A DNA stretch of 64,000 nt from CAYLMG01 sp964493425 (GCA_964493425.1 CAZBMW010000005.1:94159-158158), one strand, 5' to 3'; positions 15,985-25,423 are shown, counted from the first letter of the stretch. Program-made: numbers and translations. The notes: generated from the sequence alone by a model not told the origin.

Positions 15985-17631
15985 TTATGAATTGCTGTCT
16001 AATTCTTCGATGTCGGTGATTGCGGCGCCGAGCTCGGTAAGGATGGTTTTGACGGCGGGGTGGTTTACGATTTCATTTTCCTTCTGTCTTGAGGCAAGAG
16101 CCCGGGCTGCGGCCAAGGCTGCAGGGGAGGAATCGGTATCGCCGAGCGTGAGATTTATTGTGATGTCTTTTTTGAAATAATCGGACAAGACGTTTTCGAT
16201 TTGCTCTGTCCGGCCGTTGGATTCACACATTTTCTTTTGCGTTTTGGCAGAGGCGTCAAAAGTGATTGTCAGAATATCATTCTCAAAGCTGGTGGGGACG
16301 GCCCGCGAGAGAAGACTCGAGGCACCGTTGCCAATTTTTTCGGCGAGAAGATTTAAGAACGCTTTCCAGTTGTTCTTCAGCGAGTCAATGTCACTCAGGG
16401 AATGCTGCTGGGTGTGCGGTTTCTGAGGGGCGGCAAAACAGGTAGGTTCGGTAGTTGTTTCAGCTACTCCGTTTTTTTTTACGGCTGTCTTTTGGGTTTT
16501 TGGGGATTGACTGAGGAGCTGGTCAACGTTGAGAAAGTGCTCGCTTAGAGCAAACCTGAGAAGTGCAGCTTCCAGGAGAGGGCGAGGCGTGTCGGCGGTT
16601 CTAATTGACCAACGGAGCCTTTCGAGTGTGGTTATATTATAGACCAGAGCAGCGATGTCGAATTTTTCGGCGAGTCTTGCGGCGTTCTCTTTTTGCTGTG
16701 CTGTCAGAATCAAAAGGTCGCAATCTATCCCGGCGGATTTTACGACCATAAGGTCACGCATATAATCTATGAGGGCATCGACGATGCGAACTTCGCCGAG
16801 TCCCGAAGTTATGATTTCATCGAGCCCTCGCAGGGTGCCGGCGGCGGAATTGTCCGCAATCTGCTCAATGAGCTGAGAGATTTTTTCGGTGTCGGGACAG
16901 CCGAGAAAATCCTGCAGCAGCTTTGTGGTAAGGGGTTGCGAGCCTGTGCTTATGAGTCTGTCGAGCAGGCTCAGGCCGTCACGCATCGAGCCGTTTGCCA
17001 TTTTCGCAAGCGGCAGGACGAGGTCTTCTTCGTATTCGATTTTTTCCTTTTTGAGTATCTGTTTTAGCTGCCCGGCGATGAGCTTGGGGCTGATATTGTT
17101 GAAATCGAAACGCTGGCAGCGCGACTGGATTGTCGCGAGGACCTTGTTCGGCTCGGTTGTTGCGAAGATAAACTTGACGTGGCTGGGTGGCTCTTCCAGA
17201 ATTTTTAAAAGGGCGTTAAAGGCCTCAGTGGTGAGCATATGTACCTCGTCGATGATGTAGATTTTGAAGCGGCAGCGTGCGGGTGTGTAGATTGCGTTCT
17301 GGATAAGCTCGCGGATGTTGTCGATGCCGCGGTTTGAGGCACCGTCGATTTCAATGACGTCTATATCTTCGCCGAGATTTATGGCAATGCAGGCGTCGCA
17401 TTTGCAGCAGGGCTTGGTGGTGGGGGTGTCGGTGGAGAGACAGTTGAGCGACTTTGCGAGGATTCTCGCCATAGTTGTTTTGCCGATTCCTCTTGTTCCG
17501 GTGAACAGGTACGCGTGAGCGACGCGGTCTGTTTTGATTGCGCTTTTCAGTGTTTGTGCGATGGGGTCCTGGCCGATGACCTCGTCAAAGGTTTGCGAGC
17601 GATATTTCCTTGCGAGAACTTGATAAGTCAT
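15985..17631 (-). CDS. dnaX: DNA polymerase III gamma/tau subunit
   Basis: Clamp-loader ATPase of the replisome. The 548 residues start MTYQVLARKYRSQTFDEVIG. Walker A is GTRGIGKTT (about 45-53) and is followed by the zinc-binding cysteines CCKCDAC (about 75-81). Walker B is IIDEVHML and the arginine-finger motif is TIQSRCQRF. The C-terminal third is less conserved and Ala/Thr-rich, as expected for the tau region. No strong A-run frameshift site for a separate gamma product is obvious. The gene starts about 20 nt after the SRP RNA gene and precedes recR. Confidence 0.96.
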   Translation of the reverse strand: MTYQVLARKYRSQTFDEVIGQDPIAQTLKSAIKTDRVAHAYLFTGTRGIGKTTMARILAKSLNCLSTDTPTTKPCCKCDACIAINLGEDIDVIEIDGASNRGIDNIRELIQNAIYTPARCRFKIYIIDEVHMLTTEAFNALLKILEEPPSHVKFIFATTEPNKVLATIQSRCQRFDFNNISPKLIAGQLKQILKKEKIEYEEDLVLPLAKMANGSMRDGLSLLDRLISTGSQPLTTKLLQDFLGCPDTEKISQLIEQIADNSAAGTLRGLDEIITSGLGEVRIVDALIDYMRDLMVVKSAGIDCDLLILTAQQKENAARLAEKFDIAALVYNITTLERLRWSIRTADTPRPLLEAALLRFALSEHFLNVDQLLSQSPKTQKTAVKKNGVAETTTEPTCFAAPQKPHTQQHSLSDIDSLKNNWKAFLNLLAEKIGNGASSLLSRAVPTSFENDILTITFDASAKTQKKMCESNGRTEQIENVLSDYFKKDITINLTLGDTDSSPAALAAARALASRQKENEIVNHPAVKTILTELGAAITDIEELDSNS

Positions 17632-17652
17632 AGCATTATTTTTTTAAAAGAC

Positions 17653-17747
17653 GGCCGGGTTTGCCAGGCACGACTGAGCTGCCGCTTATGGCTGCTCGGT
17701 TCCCCGCCTGACCAAGTTCACGGGCCCAGCCTGCATGGGACCCGGCC
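17653..17747 (-). ncRNA. ffs: signal recognition particle RNA (small bacterial 4.5S type)
   Basis: On the minus strand the ends GGCCGGGT and ACCCGGCC pair to close a 95-nt hairpin. Inside is GGTCAGGCGGGGAACCGAGC followed by AGCC: the symmetric loop, a GGAA tetraloop closed by CGG/CCG, and the A-G-C-A-G-C-C side that binds Ffh domain M. This is the conserved core of bacterial SRP RNA. The partner Ffh is encoded at 37718-39164. The location just before dnaX matches the arrangement in Firmicutes. Confidence 0.88.
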
Positions 17748-17932
17748 ATGAAAAAGTTAATCGTATTATTTCTGCACCAAGACAGGGCTTTAGTATATCA
17801 GAGGAAATAAGAAAATCTATAAAAAATTGAAATTGACAGTTTCGGCTTCTGTTTATAGGATTACGACGAAGGGGATTTTGAGTTAAATTCAAGAGACGAG
17901 AGTTTTGAAAGGCAGGAAAAGGAGTATTAATT

Positions 17933-18115
17933 ATGACAGTTAAGATTGAAGATAGCTGTACAGCCTGCGGTCTTTGTGTAGATACGTGCCCTGACGTGTT
18001 TCAGATGGGCGATGCGATGGCGGAGGTAGTGGTTGATAAAGTTCCTGCGGAACTGGAGGATGCTGTTCAGCAGGCTGCGGATGAGTGCCCGGTAGAGGCA
18101 ATTATTGTAGAGTAA
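17933..18115 (+). CDS. [4Fe-4S] ferredoxin
   Basis: Small electron carrier of 60 residues. SCTACGLCVDTCPDVF gives Cys9, Cys12, Cys15 and Cys19; a single further Cys52 (DECPVEA) completes one cubane cluster, so it is a mono-cluster ferredoxin with one spare cysteine. AAAGGAG is 7 nt before the ATG. No partner oxidoreductase lies next to it; proC is convergent. The 300 bp upstream to dnaX holds the SRP RNA gene on the other strand and no other gene. Confidence 0.93.
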   Translation: MTVKIEDSCTACGLCVDTCPDVFQMGDAMAEVVVDKVPAELEDAVQQAADECPVEAIIVE

Positions 18116-18134
18116 ATTTTTTTGGTTTTTGGGA

Positions 18135-18944
18135 TTATTTTGAAAGCTCTTTAGCTCGCTTATGGGCACTATTTAAAGCGTCTTTGACAAGCAAAGCAAA
18201 ATTTGCTTTGTCGAAGATTTTAAGAGCGGCTTCGGTGGTGCCGCCGCGAGATACAATCTTTTTGCGTAGCTCGGCAGGTGAAAGTCCTTCAGAGCTTCCT
18301 TTTTCTGCGAGCAGGGCTGCACCTTTTGCAGTTTGAATGACAAGCTGTGCGGCGGTTTCATTGTCAAGGCCAAGCTCGACAGCGGTTTTTATCATTTCTT
18401 CCATCAGTAAAAAGAAATAAGCCGGTCCTGAACCGCTTGTAGCGGTGACCGAATCAATGAGGTCTTCGTTTTCGAGGACAAATGCTTTTCCAACTGCGGA
18501 GAAGATTGCGAGGGCCTTGTCGAGTTTGTCCTCTGCGTTTTTGGGTGCGTAGAGCCCTGCTGCGCCGCAGCCTATCAGGGCGGGCGTATTGGGCATCACG
18601 CGGATTATTTTGATATCGCCGAGGATGTCGGTGATGAATTTTATCCTTTTTCCGGCGGCGATAGAAATGAAAAGAGCATTTTTGTTGAAATTGCTTTTTA
18701 TATCTTCGAGGACAATAGCGAGCTGCTGAGGCTCGACGCTGAGAACAATAATATCAGCGGATTCGGCAAGGGCTTTGTTATCGGGGCAGGTCTTGATATT
18801 GTACTGCTGTTCGAAGTATTCGAGGCGGCCGGTTTTTATGTCACTAACATAAATGTACTGCGGTTCGTAGAGTTTTGCCCGGATGATTCCTTTAATGAGC
18901 GCTTCTGCCATATTTCCGCCGCCGATAAAGCTGATTGTTTCCAT
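18135..18944 (-). CDS. proC: pyrroline-5-carboxylate reductase
   Basis: Last step of proline synthesis, NAD(P)H-dependent reduction of pyrroline-5-carboxylate. The 269 residues open with the Rossmann motif ISFIGGGNMAEALIKG, contain RVMPNTPALIGCGAAGLY, and have the C-terminal signature VTATSGSGPAYFFLLMEEM. Length and layout are as in other ProC proteins. It is convergent with the ferredoxin gene and divergent from the flavin reductase gene, so it is probably transcribed alone. Confidence 0.95.
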   Translation of the reverse strand: METISFIGGGNMAEALIKGIIRAKLYEPQYIYVSDIKTGRLEYFEQQYNIKTCPDNKALAESADIIVLSVEPQQLAIVLEDIKSNFNKNALFISIAAGKRIKFITDILGDIKIIRVMPNTPALIGCGAAGLYAPKNAEDKLDKALAIFSAVGKAFVLENEDLIDSVTATSGSGPAYFFLLMEEMIKTAVELGLDNETAAQLVIQTAKGAALLAEKGSSEGLSPAELRKKIVSRGGTTEAALKIFDKANFALLVKDALNSAHKRAKELSK

Positions 18945-19035
18945 TTGTTTGTCCTTGTTAAAGCTTTTTTTCAGTATATAATTTTTGTAATTATAGCAGT
19001 TGGAAGAAATATAAAAGAATTTAAGGAGTTTTGCA

Positions 19036-19539
19036 ATGCAAAAACGTCTCGAATATTCAGAAGCGATAAAGAGAAAATACCCTGAACAGGTCGTTATAGC
19101 GGTAGCAAAAGATAAAAATGGAAAGGCGAATCCTGTTACGTTAGGCTGGACGATGATAGCCTCGGGTGAGCCTGCGATGATGGCGATATCGGTTTACGAG
19201 GGTCACTATTCGATTGAGGCGCTCCGGCATTCGAAGTGCTTTACAATAGCGTTTCCGTCGGCAGATATGTCGAAAGCCGCCCTTTTCTTCGGTAAACATT
19301 CAGGCAGGGACACCGATAAACTCGCCCAATTCGAGTGTGCGACCAGTAAAGCCGGTGAAATTGATTCTGTACTGCTCGACGATGCAGCCGCTAATTTCGA
19401 ATGCAAACTTGTATGGGAAAAACAGGCAGGCGACCATATAATTTTTGTCGGAGAGATTATTGCGGCGCATATCAATACGGAGGATAAAAAGAGGCTATAC
19501 ACAGTCGGGCCGGGACATAAACTCGGTTCGGCCGGCTAA
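19036..19539 (+). CDS. flavin reductase-like FMN-binding protein
   Basis: Split-barrel flavin-binding protein, 167 residues; usually an NAD(P)H:flavin oxidoreductase, with unknown substrate here. Seen: NPVTLGWTMIASGEPAMMAI (about 36-55), then KCFTIAFPSADMSKAALFFG and the HIIFVGEIIAAHI strand late in the domain, all typical of the flavin reductase-like family. AAGGAG is 7 nt before the ATG. It precedes menA by 35 bp in the same direction, so the two may share a transcript. Confidence 0.88.
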   Translation: MQKRLEYSEAIKRKYPEQVVIAVAKDKNGKANPVTLGWTMIASGEPAMMAISVYEGHYSIEALRHSKCFTIAFPSADMSKAALFFGKHSGRDTDKLAQFECATSKAGEIDSVLLDDAAANFECKLVWEKQAGDHIIFVGEIIAAHINTEDKKRLYTVGPGHKLGSAG

Positions 19540-19574
19540 ATTGATTTAATGAGCAAATTTTGTTGCAGTGACTT

Positions 19575-20522
19575 ATGGCTGACACTTTTACCGAGAAAAT
19601 AAGGAAATATTTTTTAGCTGCGAGGCCTGCATTTTTGACGGCGAGCGTGGTACCGGTCCTTGTGGGAAGCGCCGCGGGATTTGCAGCGACGCAGACATTC
19701 GATTGGCTGCTTTTCATTTTAGCGGTAATTTCGATAATGCTGCTTCACAGCGGTGCGAATTTGGCTAACGACTATTATGACCATATTTCGGGAAACGACT
19801 GGGTAAATAAAAATCCTACGCCGTTCTCAGGCGGCAGCAGGTTCATACAGGATGGCGTGCTTTCAGCGAAGTCGATTCTGGGCCTGTCAATTGCCTGCTT
19901 AGCGATTGGAGCGGCGATTGGGATGATAATCGTATTGCTTGCGAAAAGTGTTTTTATCTTTGTGCTTGGCGTTATAGGCTGTTTAGGCGGTTTTTTTTAC
20001 ACTGCGCCGCCTTTGAAATTAGGATACCGCTCGCTCGGCGAGGTTGTGATAGGTTTTTTGTTTGGAATACTGCCGGTAACGGGCAGTTTCTATCTGCAGG
20101 CGGGGACATTCGATTGGCTGATATTGTTACCTGCGGGGATTGTTGCGATATTGATATTTCTTGTGATACTTATAAACGAGTTTGCAGATAAAGATGCGGA
20201 TGCAGCGGTAAAGAAGAGAACGCTTGTTGTTATCTTCGGTGTTGAAGCAGCGGTGTGGATTTACAGAACAGCAGTTACTGCGAGTTATTTATTAGCTGCG
20301 ACAGCGATTTTTCTGGACAGGCAATTATTTTTCGCAGGCTTATTTTATCTTTTGACGGGGCCGATAGCGTTTGCGGCGATTAGGTTTGCGAATAAAAAGG
20401 ATTTGTCTGAAGCCGGCAGGTTAAGTGCAAATAAGATTACTATTTTATTACATTTAATTGGCGGGCTTGCTATTGCAGCTGGTTTTATTGTTAGCGGGAT
20501 TTGTAATATGAAGTCGGGCTAA
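19575..20522 (+). CDS. menA: prenyltransferase of the UbiA family, probably MenA
   Basis: Integral membrane enzyme that attaches a polyprenyl chain to 1,4-dihydroxy-2-naphthoate in menaquinone synthesis. The 315 residues contain about eight or nine membrane helices. The first Asp-rich motif NDYYDHISGND (about 64-74) is followed by NPTPFSGGSRFIQDG, characteristic of MenA, and the second Asp-rich motif is NEFADKDAD (about 207-215). No other men gene is nearby. A UbiA paralogue with another aromatic acceptor cannot be excluded, but the NPTPFSGGSR segment favours MenA. Confidence 0.88.
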   Translation: MADTFTEKIRKYFLAARPAFLTASVVPVLVGSAAGFAATQTFDWLLFILAVISIMLLHSGANLANDYYDHISGNDWVNKNPTPFSGGSRFIQDGVLSAKSILGLSIACLAIGAAIGMIIVLLAKSVFIFVLGVIGCLGGFFYTAPPLKLGYRSLGEVVIGFLFGILPVTGSFYLQAGTFDWLILLPAGIVAILIFLVILINEFADKDADAAVKKRTLVVIFGVEAAVWIYRTAVTASYLLAATAIFLDRQLFFAGLFYLLTGPIAFAAIRFANKKDLSEAGRLSANKITILLHLIGGLAIAAGFIVSGICNMKSG

Positions 20523-20565
20523 AAGCTGATTGAATTTTTGGTTTTTGGTGCTAAACTAAGCGGTG

Positions 20566-21408
20566 ATGGAAAAGTATGTGATAATAAACGCTGATGATTT
20601 CGGTATGCGCAAAGAGGTTAACGAGGCGGTTCGCAAGGCGCATACGGAGGGTGTGTTGACAAGCGCATCGATTATGATAAATATGGGTGCGGCTGAGGAG
20701 GCGGTAGCGATGGCAAAAGAGCTGCCGGGACTGGGGGTGGGAGTGCATCTTAACCTGTCAAAGGCAAGGCCTATATGTAAAAAGCCTACCGTGAAGTGCC
20801 TTTTGAGCAGAGATGGAGAGTTCGGATTGTCGAAACTAAAACTTTTTGTTTTGTCAATATATAGTGATGAGGTGAGAAGGGCTGCTTTAGCGGAGCTTGG
20901 TGCTCAGATACAATGGCTTGTGGACAGAGGAATTCAGCCGACGCACCTGGATTCGCATTATCATATCCATAGTTTTCCGGGGCTGTTTTCGATAGTTTGC
21001 AGACTGGCATCACGTTTTAAGATAGGAGCGATACGATGGGTATATGAGCCGGGCCAGGTGAGCGGAAAGCCCTGGCCTATGTCGAGTGATGCCGGCAAGG
21101 GCAAGGCGAGGTTTTATCGTGCGCTGGCGAGCATAAATCGTTTTCAGAATAAGGATTTTCTAAAAAACGGAGCATTTTTGGGGATAGCACATTCGGGCAG
21201 GATTGATGTGAACTTTTTTAAGGCGGCTGCGTTGTATAATTATGCTGCGGTGACGGAGGTGATGACACATCCTGCGGTTAATAGTGATGCTTTTGACAGT
21301 CAGACAGGTCTGCAGAGAGAGGCGGAGCTGAAGGGTCTTTGCGATGACAGGGCGAAGCGGCAGTTTTCAGAGTCCGGGATAAAGTTAGTCCATTACGGCC
21401 AGCTTTGA
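20566..21408 (+). CDS. YdjC/ChbG-HpnK family carbohydrate deacetylase
   Basis: Metal-dependent deacetylase of the YdjC fold, acting on N-acetylated sugars or glycans. Residues VIINADDFGM near the N-terminus carry the metal Asp. GVGVHLNLSKARPI and the DSHYHIHSFPGL segment carry the metal-binding His, and VTEVMTHPAV gives the last conserved His. The family includes chitooligosaccharide deacetylase ChbG and hopanoid-linked HpnK. With lipopolysaccharide-kinase-like genes downstream, an envelope-glycolipid substrate is the more likely guess here. ATG 20566 directly follows a possible GTG start at 20563. It is 19 bp ahead of the next gene, probably an operon. Confidence 0.88.
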   Translation: MEKYVIINADDFGMRKEVNEAVRKAHTEGVLTSASIMINMGAAEEAVAMAKELPGLGVGVHLNLSKARPICKKPTVKCLLSRDGEFGLSKLKLFVLSIYSDEVRRAALAELGAQIQWLVDRGIQPTHLDSHYHIHSFPGLFSIVCRLASRFKIGAIRWVYEPGQVSGKPWPMSSDAGKGKARFYRALASINRFQNKDFLKNGAFLGIAHSGRIDVNFFKAAALYNYAAVTEVMTHPAVNSDAFDSQTGLQREAELKGLCDDRAKRQFSESGIKLVHYGQL

Positions 21409-21427
21409 AAAAGGAAAGGGCAATAAG

Positions 21428-22228
21428 TTGGAAAGAGTTGTTTTTGCAAAGGGCTGGCAAGAGGTTTTTTCTGATAGTGGATACAAGACCTTCAACTCCT
21501 TTTTCAAATACAACAGCGGCGAAATAATAAATGAAAAAGGCAAGAGAAATGTGCAAAGCCTGACAATCAGAAGACATGGAGTTGCTACAACAGTTTTCGT
21601 TAAGCGTTTTAATTATCCTCACTTTAAGGATTTAGTCGGTTCATATATTACTTTGGGCAGGATTCTTTCACAGGCCGCTATGGAATGGGAGAATGCGAAT
21701 TTTCTCTTAAGCAAAGATATAGGAACATATAAGCCGGTCTGCTTCGGTGAAAAGACGATATTAGGTATTGAGAGAAAATCTTTTTTTGTGAGCGAAAGAA
21801 TAGAGGGGCAGTGCCTTACGGATTTTGTCGGCGAGAACTGGAGTAAAATAAGCCGGCAGCAGAAAGAGGAGCTGATGGCTGAGCTCGGCAGGTTCGTTCG
21901 AAAGATTCACGATGCAGGGATAAATTTTCCTGATTTGTACGTTTGGCACATATACTTGAACGATAATCGGCAAAGCGGCAAAATCGATTTTTCAATTATT
22001 GACCTGCACAGGATGCAGCAGAATGTTACTGAACGTAAAAAACAGATTCGTAATCTCGGCAGGTTTAAGTACAGCATGCTCGATAAATATTTCGACGAGT
22101 CACTTTATAAGATATTTATCGAATCGTATGCGGGAGTTGACCGGCTGGAAGATGTAGATGAGCTGGCAGCGAAGGTTATAAAATATTCACATATATTATT
22201 GGGCAAGAGAAATCAGAAGAAATATTAG
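21428..22228 (+). CDS. lipopolysaccharide kinase-like protein (Kdo/WaaP family)
   Basis: Protein-kinase-fold enzyme predicted to phosphorylate a sugar of the lipopolysaccharide inner core at the inner membrane. The 266 residues show an ATP-binding N-lobe with VFVKRFNYPHF, a hinge region FFVSERIEGQCLTDFV, and the catalytic HDAGINFPDLYVWHIYL followed by SIIDLHRM, the HxD- and DFG-like motifs of this family. The start codon is TTG, preceded by GGAAAGG, and comes 19 bp after the YdjC-type deacetylase gene. A second kinase-like gene is at 25424-26260. Confidence 0.85.
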   Translation: MERVVFAKGWQEVFSDSGYKTFNSFFKYNSGEIINEKGKRNVQSLTIRRHGVATTVFVKRFNYPHFKDLVGSYITLGRILSQAAMEWENANFLLSKDIGTYKPVCFGEKTILGIERKSFFVSERIEGQCLTDFVGENWSKISRQQKEELMAELGRFVRKIHDAGINFPDLYVWHIYLNDNRQSGKIDFSIIDLHRMQQNVTERKKQIRNLGRFKYSMLDKYFDESLYKIFIESYAGVDRLEDVDELAAKVIKYSHILLGKRNQKKY

Positions 22229-22255
22229 CAGCAGCCGGGTTAAGTTAACGAGAGT

Positions 22256-23611
22256 CTAAGTTGAGCCAATCAACTTAATTATTTCTTCGAGGTCGTTAGG
22301 CACTTCTATCGGCGGGTTAGAGAATTTGCCTTCTTTGTCTTTGTGATAGTTTACGGTCAGATTCGGGTCTTTGAGCAGATGGCCGGTGAGGACGCAAGCT
22401 ACTCTTTCGTCGTTTGCGATGACGCCGTCGGCTACGAGATGCCTTAGGCCGGCGATAGTGGCAGCTGAGGCCGGCTCGCAGCCAAGACCGTGTTTGCCGA
22501 TAATTGCCTTCGCATCCTTTATTTCCTCGTCGGGAACGGCCATTACCAGGCCGTTGCAGATGTCAATTGTGCGCAGGCATTTTTTGAGGTTTACAGGCCG
22601 AGAGATTTCAATGGCTGATGCTATAGTGTGCGGTGAGAAATTTTTCGCAGTCAGCTCAGCATAGTAATCGTCAATAATTTTCTGGTTGACAGAGCCGTCG
22701 TTCCAGATGAGCTTTTTAACGTTGACCAAATGCGTGAGTGTGTCGGCACCGGTCGAGTTGATGATTGCGATTCTCGGTATTTTTTTAATCAAGCCGAGCT
22801 CTTTTAGCTCGCCGAAAGCTTTGCCGAAGGCGCTCGAATTTCCGAGATTGCCGCCTGGCACGATAATCCAGTCGGGGACATCCCAGTTGAGGCCTTCGAT
22901 GATTCTGTACATAATTGTCTTCTGTCCCTCAAGTCGGAAAGGATTGAGAGAATTTAACAGGTATAGTCCAAGCTCGGTGCAAACATCCTGAACATGCTTC
23001 ATACAATCATCGAAGTCACCGAGTATCTGAAAGGTCTTTGCGCCGTAATCCATAGCCTGGCTGAGCTTGCCGAAAGCGATTCTTCCGGAGCCGATGAAGA
23101 CGATGGATTTCAGGCCGCAATGATGGCCGTATAGTGTCATAGATGCCGACGTGTTTCCCGTTGATGCGCAGGCACAGGTTTTCGCATTTGTCATCATAGC
23201 GTGGCTGAAAGCAGCGGACATTCCGTTGTCCTTGAAAGAGCCGGAAGGATTGAGTCCTTCGTATTCGAGGAATAGACAGCCGGGCTTCATATTAACGTAT
23301 TTCGCGACGCCATCGTTTTGCTGCAAGATTGTCTGGCCTTCACCGATTGTTACCCTGTATTTGTCGTCGCAGAAGTCTAGCAGCTCTCTGAACCGCCAGA
23401 CGCCTGAAAAATCGAGCGGATTGCTTCTGGTGGCCCACCGCTTTGCGAATTCGGACATTTTTTTTGGAACCTGGATCCTGTCCCAGTTGTATTTTGCATC
23501 GAGCAACTCGCCGCATTTTGGGCATTTAAAAAGCACTTCTGAAACGTCGAACTCGGCGCCGCAATCGGGATTGATACACTTCTGATAGGCTTTGTCAACC
23601 TGGGTTTTCAT
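22256..23611 (-). CDS. thrC: threonine synthase
   Basis: PLP enzyme that converts O-phosphohomoserine to threonine. The N-terminal part has two Cys pairs, CINPDCGAEF and FKCPKCGE (a rubredoxin-like zinc knuckle often seen in this subclass). The PLP lysine lies in PSGSFKDNGMSAAFSH, the phosphate-cup residues in ACASTGNTSASM, and GGNLGNSSAFGKAF follows. Length is normal. ATG 23611 is preferred; a TTG at 23626 would add five residues, and neither has a clear ribosome site. The gene is monocistronic. Confidence 0.95.
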   Translation of the reverse strand: MKTQVDKAYQKCINPDCGAEFDVSEVLFKCPKCGELLDAKYNWDRIQVPKKMSEFAKRWATRSNPLDFSGVWRFRELLDFCDDKYRVTIGEGQTILQQNDGVAKYVNMKPGCLFLEYEGLNPSGSFKDNGMSAAFSHAMMTNAKTCACASTGNTSASMTLYGHHCGLKSIVFIGSGRIAFGKLSQAMDYGAKTFQILGDFDDCMKHVQDVCTELGLYLLNSLNPFRLEGQKTIMYRIIEGLNWDVPDWIIVPGGNLGNSSAFGKAFGELKELGLIKKIPRIAIINSTGADTLTHLVNVKKLIWNDGSVNQKIIDDYYAELTAKNFSPHTIASAIEISRPVNLKKCLRTIDICNGLVMAVPDEEIKDAKAIIGKHGLGCEPASAATIAGLRHLVADGVIANDERVACVLTGHLLKDPNLTVNYHKDKEGKFSNPPIEVPNDLEEIIKLIGST

Positions 23612-23762
23612 TCGTAAATTTCGCAAATTAAAGAAGTTACCATCTCATTTTAATAATTCGGGTATATATAAAGCTTACTTAAGTAATAGAAACCAGTTAT
23701 TCTAACAAAAAATTGATTTTTGTTAAACGAAAATATGTCTGAGCAGGCTTGAAATTGATGAA

Positions 23763-24524
23763 TTATACCTGCCGGGCCGCCTGCGAGTTAACCTTTTGTA
23801 CAAGCTCGGGCAGCTCAGAAAGGCGGGTTATTTTGGGGACCGCCTTCGGGATTTTTTTGCCTGCGTTGGTATAGGCGGATTTGAGCACGGTCCTCATGCC
23901 GGCTTTGAGAGCGGGTTTTATATCGGTGGAGATAAGGTCGCCAACGAAAAGGATATTCTGCGGTAGCTGGCCGATTCTTTCAGCGGCGGATTTGAAAATA
24001 CGGACATCGGGTTTTCGGAATTTGAATTGATAAGAATACAATCGGACAGCAAAAAAATCGAGAATGCTGAATTGCCTGAGATGTTTTTCGAGTGAGCTGC
24101 TGTGAATGAAGGTGTTCGAAAGTATTCCGAGTTTGAGGTTAAGGTTTACAAGCGCGGTCAGTGTCTGGATTATATTGGATTCTACTTTAGCGAGTTTGCT
24201 TAAAGGCTCGTACCAGAGCCAGGCGAGGTGCTGCCATTGAGAGTCGCTGAGCTTTAATTTACTGTTGACTTTTTTTAGCAGGGAAAATGCATCGAAATCT
24301 TTTTTTATTATGTTAGAGAGCACGTAATGAATTCTCATATGAAAGAGATTTTTGAAGCAGTATCGTCTGAAGTTTCCTACGGGCTGGCTGAGATTTTTCA
24401 GGAAGGTGTAGGAAAGCGTGGCACTTTGTTGAAAAAGCTTTGCAGTATTGACCCTGCCGAAGGTTAAGAGAGTTTCACCGAGGTCAAAGAAGACGGCTTT
24501 TATTTTATAATCGTTTTTGTGCAT
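23763..24524 (-). CDS. HAD-family protein
   Basis: Haloacid dehalogenase-fold protein, 253 residues. Motif I is VFFDLGETLLTFG, with the nucleophile Asp but Gly where the second Asp usually stands; motif II is GILSNTF; a Lys (motif III) lies in KFRKPDVRIFKSA; motif IV is ILFVGDLISTDIKPA. The general acid/base Asp is therefore replaced, which may mean altered or lost phosphatase activity. The cap insert is between motifs I and II. It is divergent from comF with 8 bp between or overlapping, depending on the comF start. The substrate is unknown. Confidence 0.85.
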   Translation of the reverse strand: MHKNDYKIKAVFFDLGETLLTFGRVNTAKLFQQSATLSYTFLKNLSQPVGNFRRYCFKNLFHMRIHYVLSNIIKKDFDAFSLLKKVNSKLKLSDSQWQHLAWLWYEPLSKLAKVESNIIQTLTALVNLNLKLGILSNTFIHSSSLEKHLRQFSILDFFAVRLYSYQFKFRKPDVRIFKSAAERIGQLPQNILFVGDLISTDIKPALKAGMRTVLKSAYTNAGKKIPKAVPKITRLSELPELVQKVNSQAARQV

Positions 24525-24588
24525 TGTCGTAATAGTAATAAAAATGGTTTATCAGACAAGTAAAAAAGAATATAATAAAAGGAAATTA

Positions 24589-25392
24589 GTGTTTGTCGGA
24601 GGTTTTGTTGGTGTTGTGAATAAATTGGATTCTGGACAAAAGGGCGGCTGCCTGTCGAAATGGTTTGTATCAATTGGAGACGGAATCGGCCATCTTTTCT
24701 GGCCGGCTGTTTGTACTAACTGCGGGCGAATTATCGGTGCCGGAGAGAAACAGCTTTGTAAAAAGTGCTGCGAGGCTCTTGTCTCTACGAGCGGGTCTGA
24801 CTACTGCAGACGGTGCGGCAGAGATGTAAGCAGGTACGCTATGATTGACGGGGCGTGCCCTTTGTGCGAGAACGAGGCGATTTTTTTCGATGGCATCGCT
24901 CGCAGCGGCGTTTATGACAGCAGCCTCAGGGAGATGATACTTTCGTTTAAGAACGGCAGAGACGAACTTGGAGAGGTGGTCGGTTTTCTGGCAAACAGCG
25001 CTCTTGAAGGCAGCGATTTCTTCGAAAAAATTGATTTTTTTATTCCAGTTCCACTGCACTGGTCTCGAAGGCTTTCGCGTGGTTATAACCAGTCTTTGAT
25101 CCTGGCCAGGCATTTAAAACATCCGACGGCGAAGATATGTACAGAGCTTGTCCGGGTTCGCCGTACGAGGACACAGGCCTCTATGGTTACAGCCATACGG
25201 CGAGAAAAGAATGTTGCAGGAGCATTTGCGGTGCGTGCCGGACACAGACTCGGCGGCAGCAGTGTATGCCTCGTTGACGATATAAAGACGACAGGCGCGA
25301 CACTCAACGAATGTTCAAGGGTATTGAAAGAGGCCGGTGTCTCGAAGGTTTCTGCGCTGGTTTTAGGCGTTGCAGGACAGGATGGGATTTGA
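24589..25392 (+). CDS. comF: ComF-family phosphoribosyltransferase-like protein
   Basis: Related to ComF of the DNA-uptake machinery, though the family is also found in non-competent bacteria. Zinc-binding cysteines are in VCTNCGRII and LCKKCCEAL, then YCRRCGRD and CPLCENE. The PRPP-binding motif is VCLVDDIKTTGATLNEC (about 225-241), and FIPVPLHWSRRLSRGYNQS is the ComF-specific segment. The start is uncertain: GTG 24589 (AAAAGGA just upstream), GTG 24616 (GGAGG upstream) and ATG 24544 are all in frame. The stop is certain. Confidence 0.85.
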   Translation: MFVGGFVGVVNKLDSGQKGGCLSKWFVSIGDGIGHLFWPAVCTNCGRIIGAGEKQLCKKCCEALVSTSGSDYCRRCGRDVSRYAMIDGACPLCENEAIFFDGIARSGVYDSSLREMILSFKNGRDELGEVVGFLANSALEGSDFFEKIDFFIPVPLHWSRRLSRGYNQSLILARHLKHPTAKICTELVRVRRTRTQASMVTAIRREKNVAGAFAVRAGHRLGGSSVCLVDDIKTTGATLNECSRVLKEAGVSKVSALVLGVAGQDGI

Positions 25393-25423
25393 TATATCAT
25401 CGGCGGCGAAATGAGTTTTTGGA

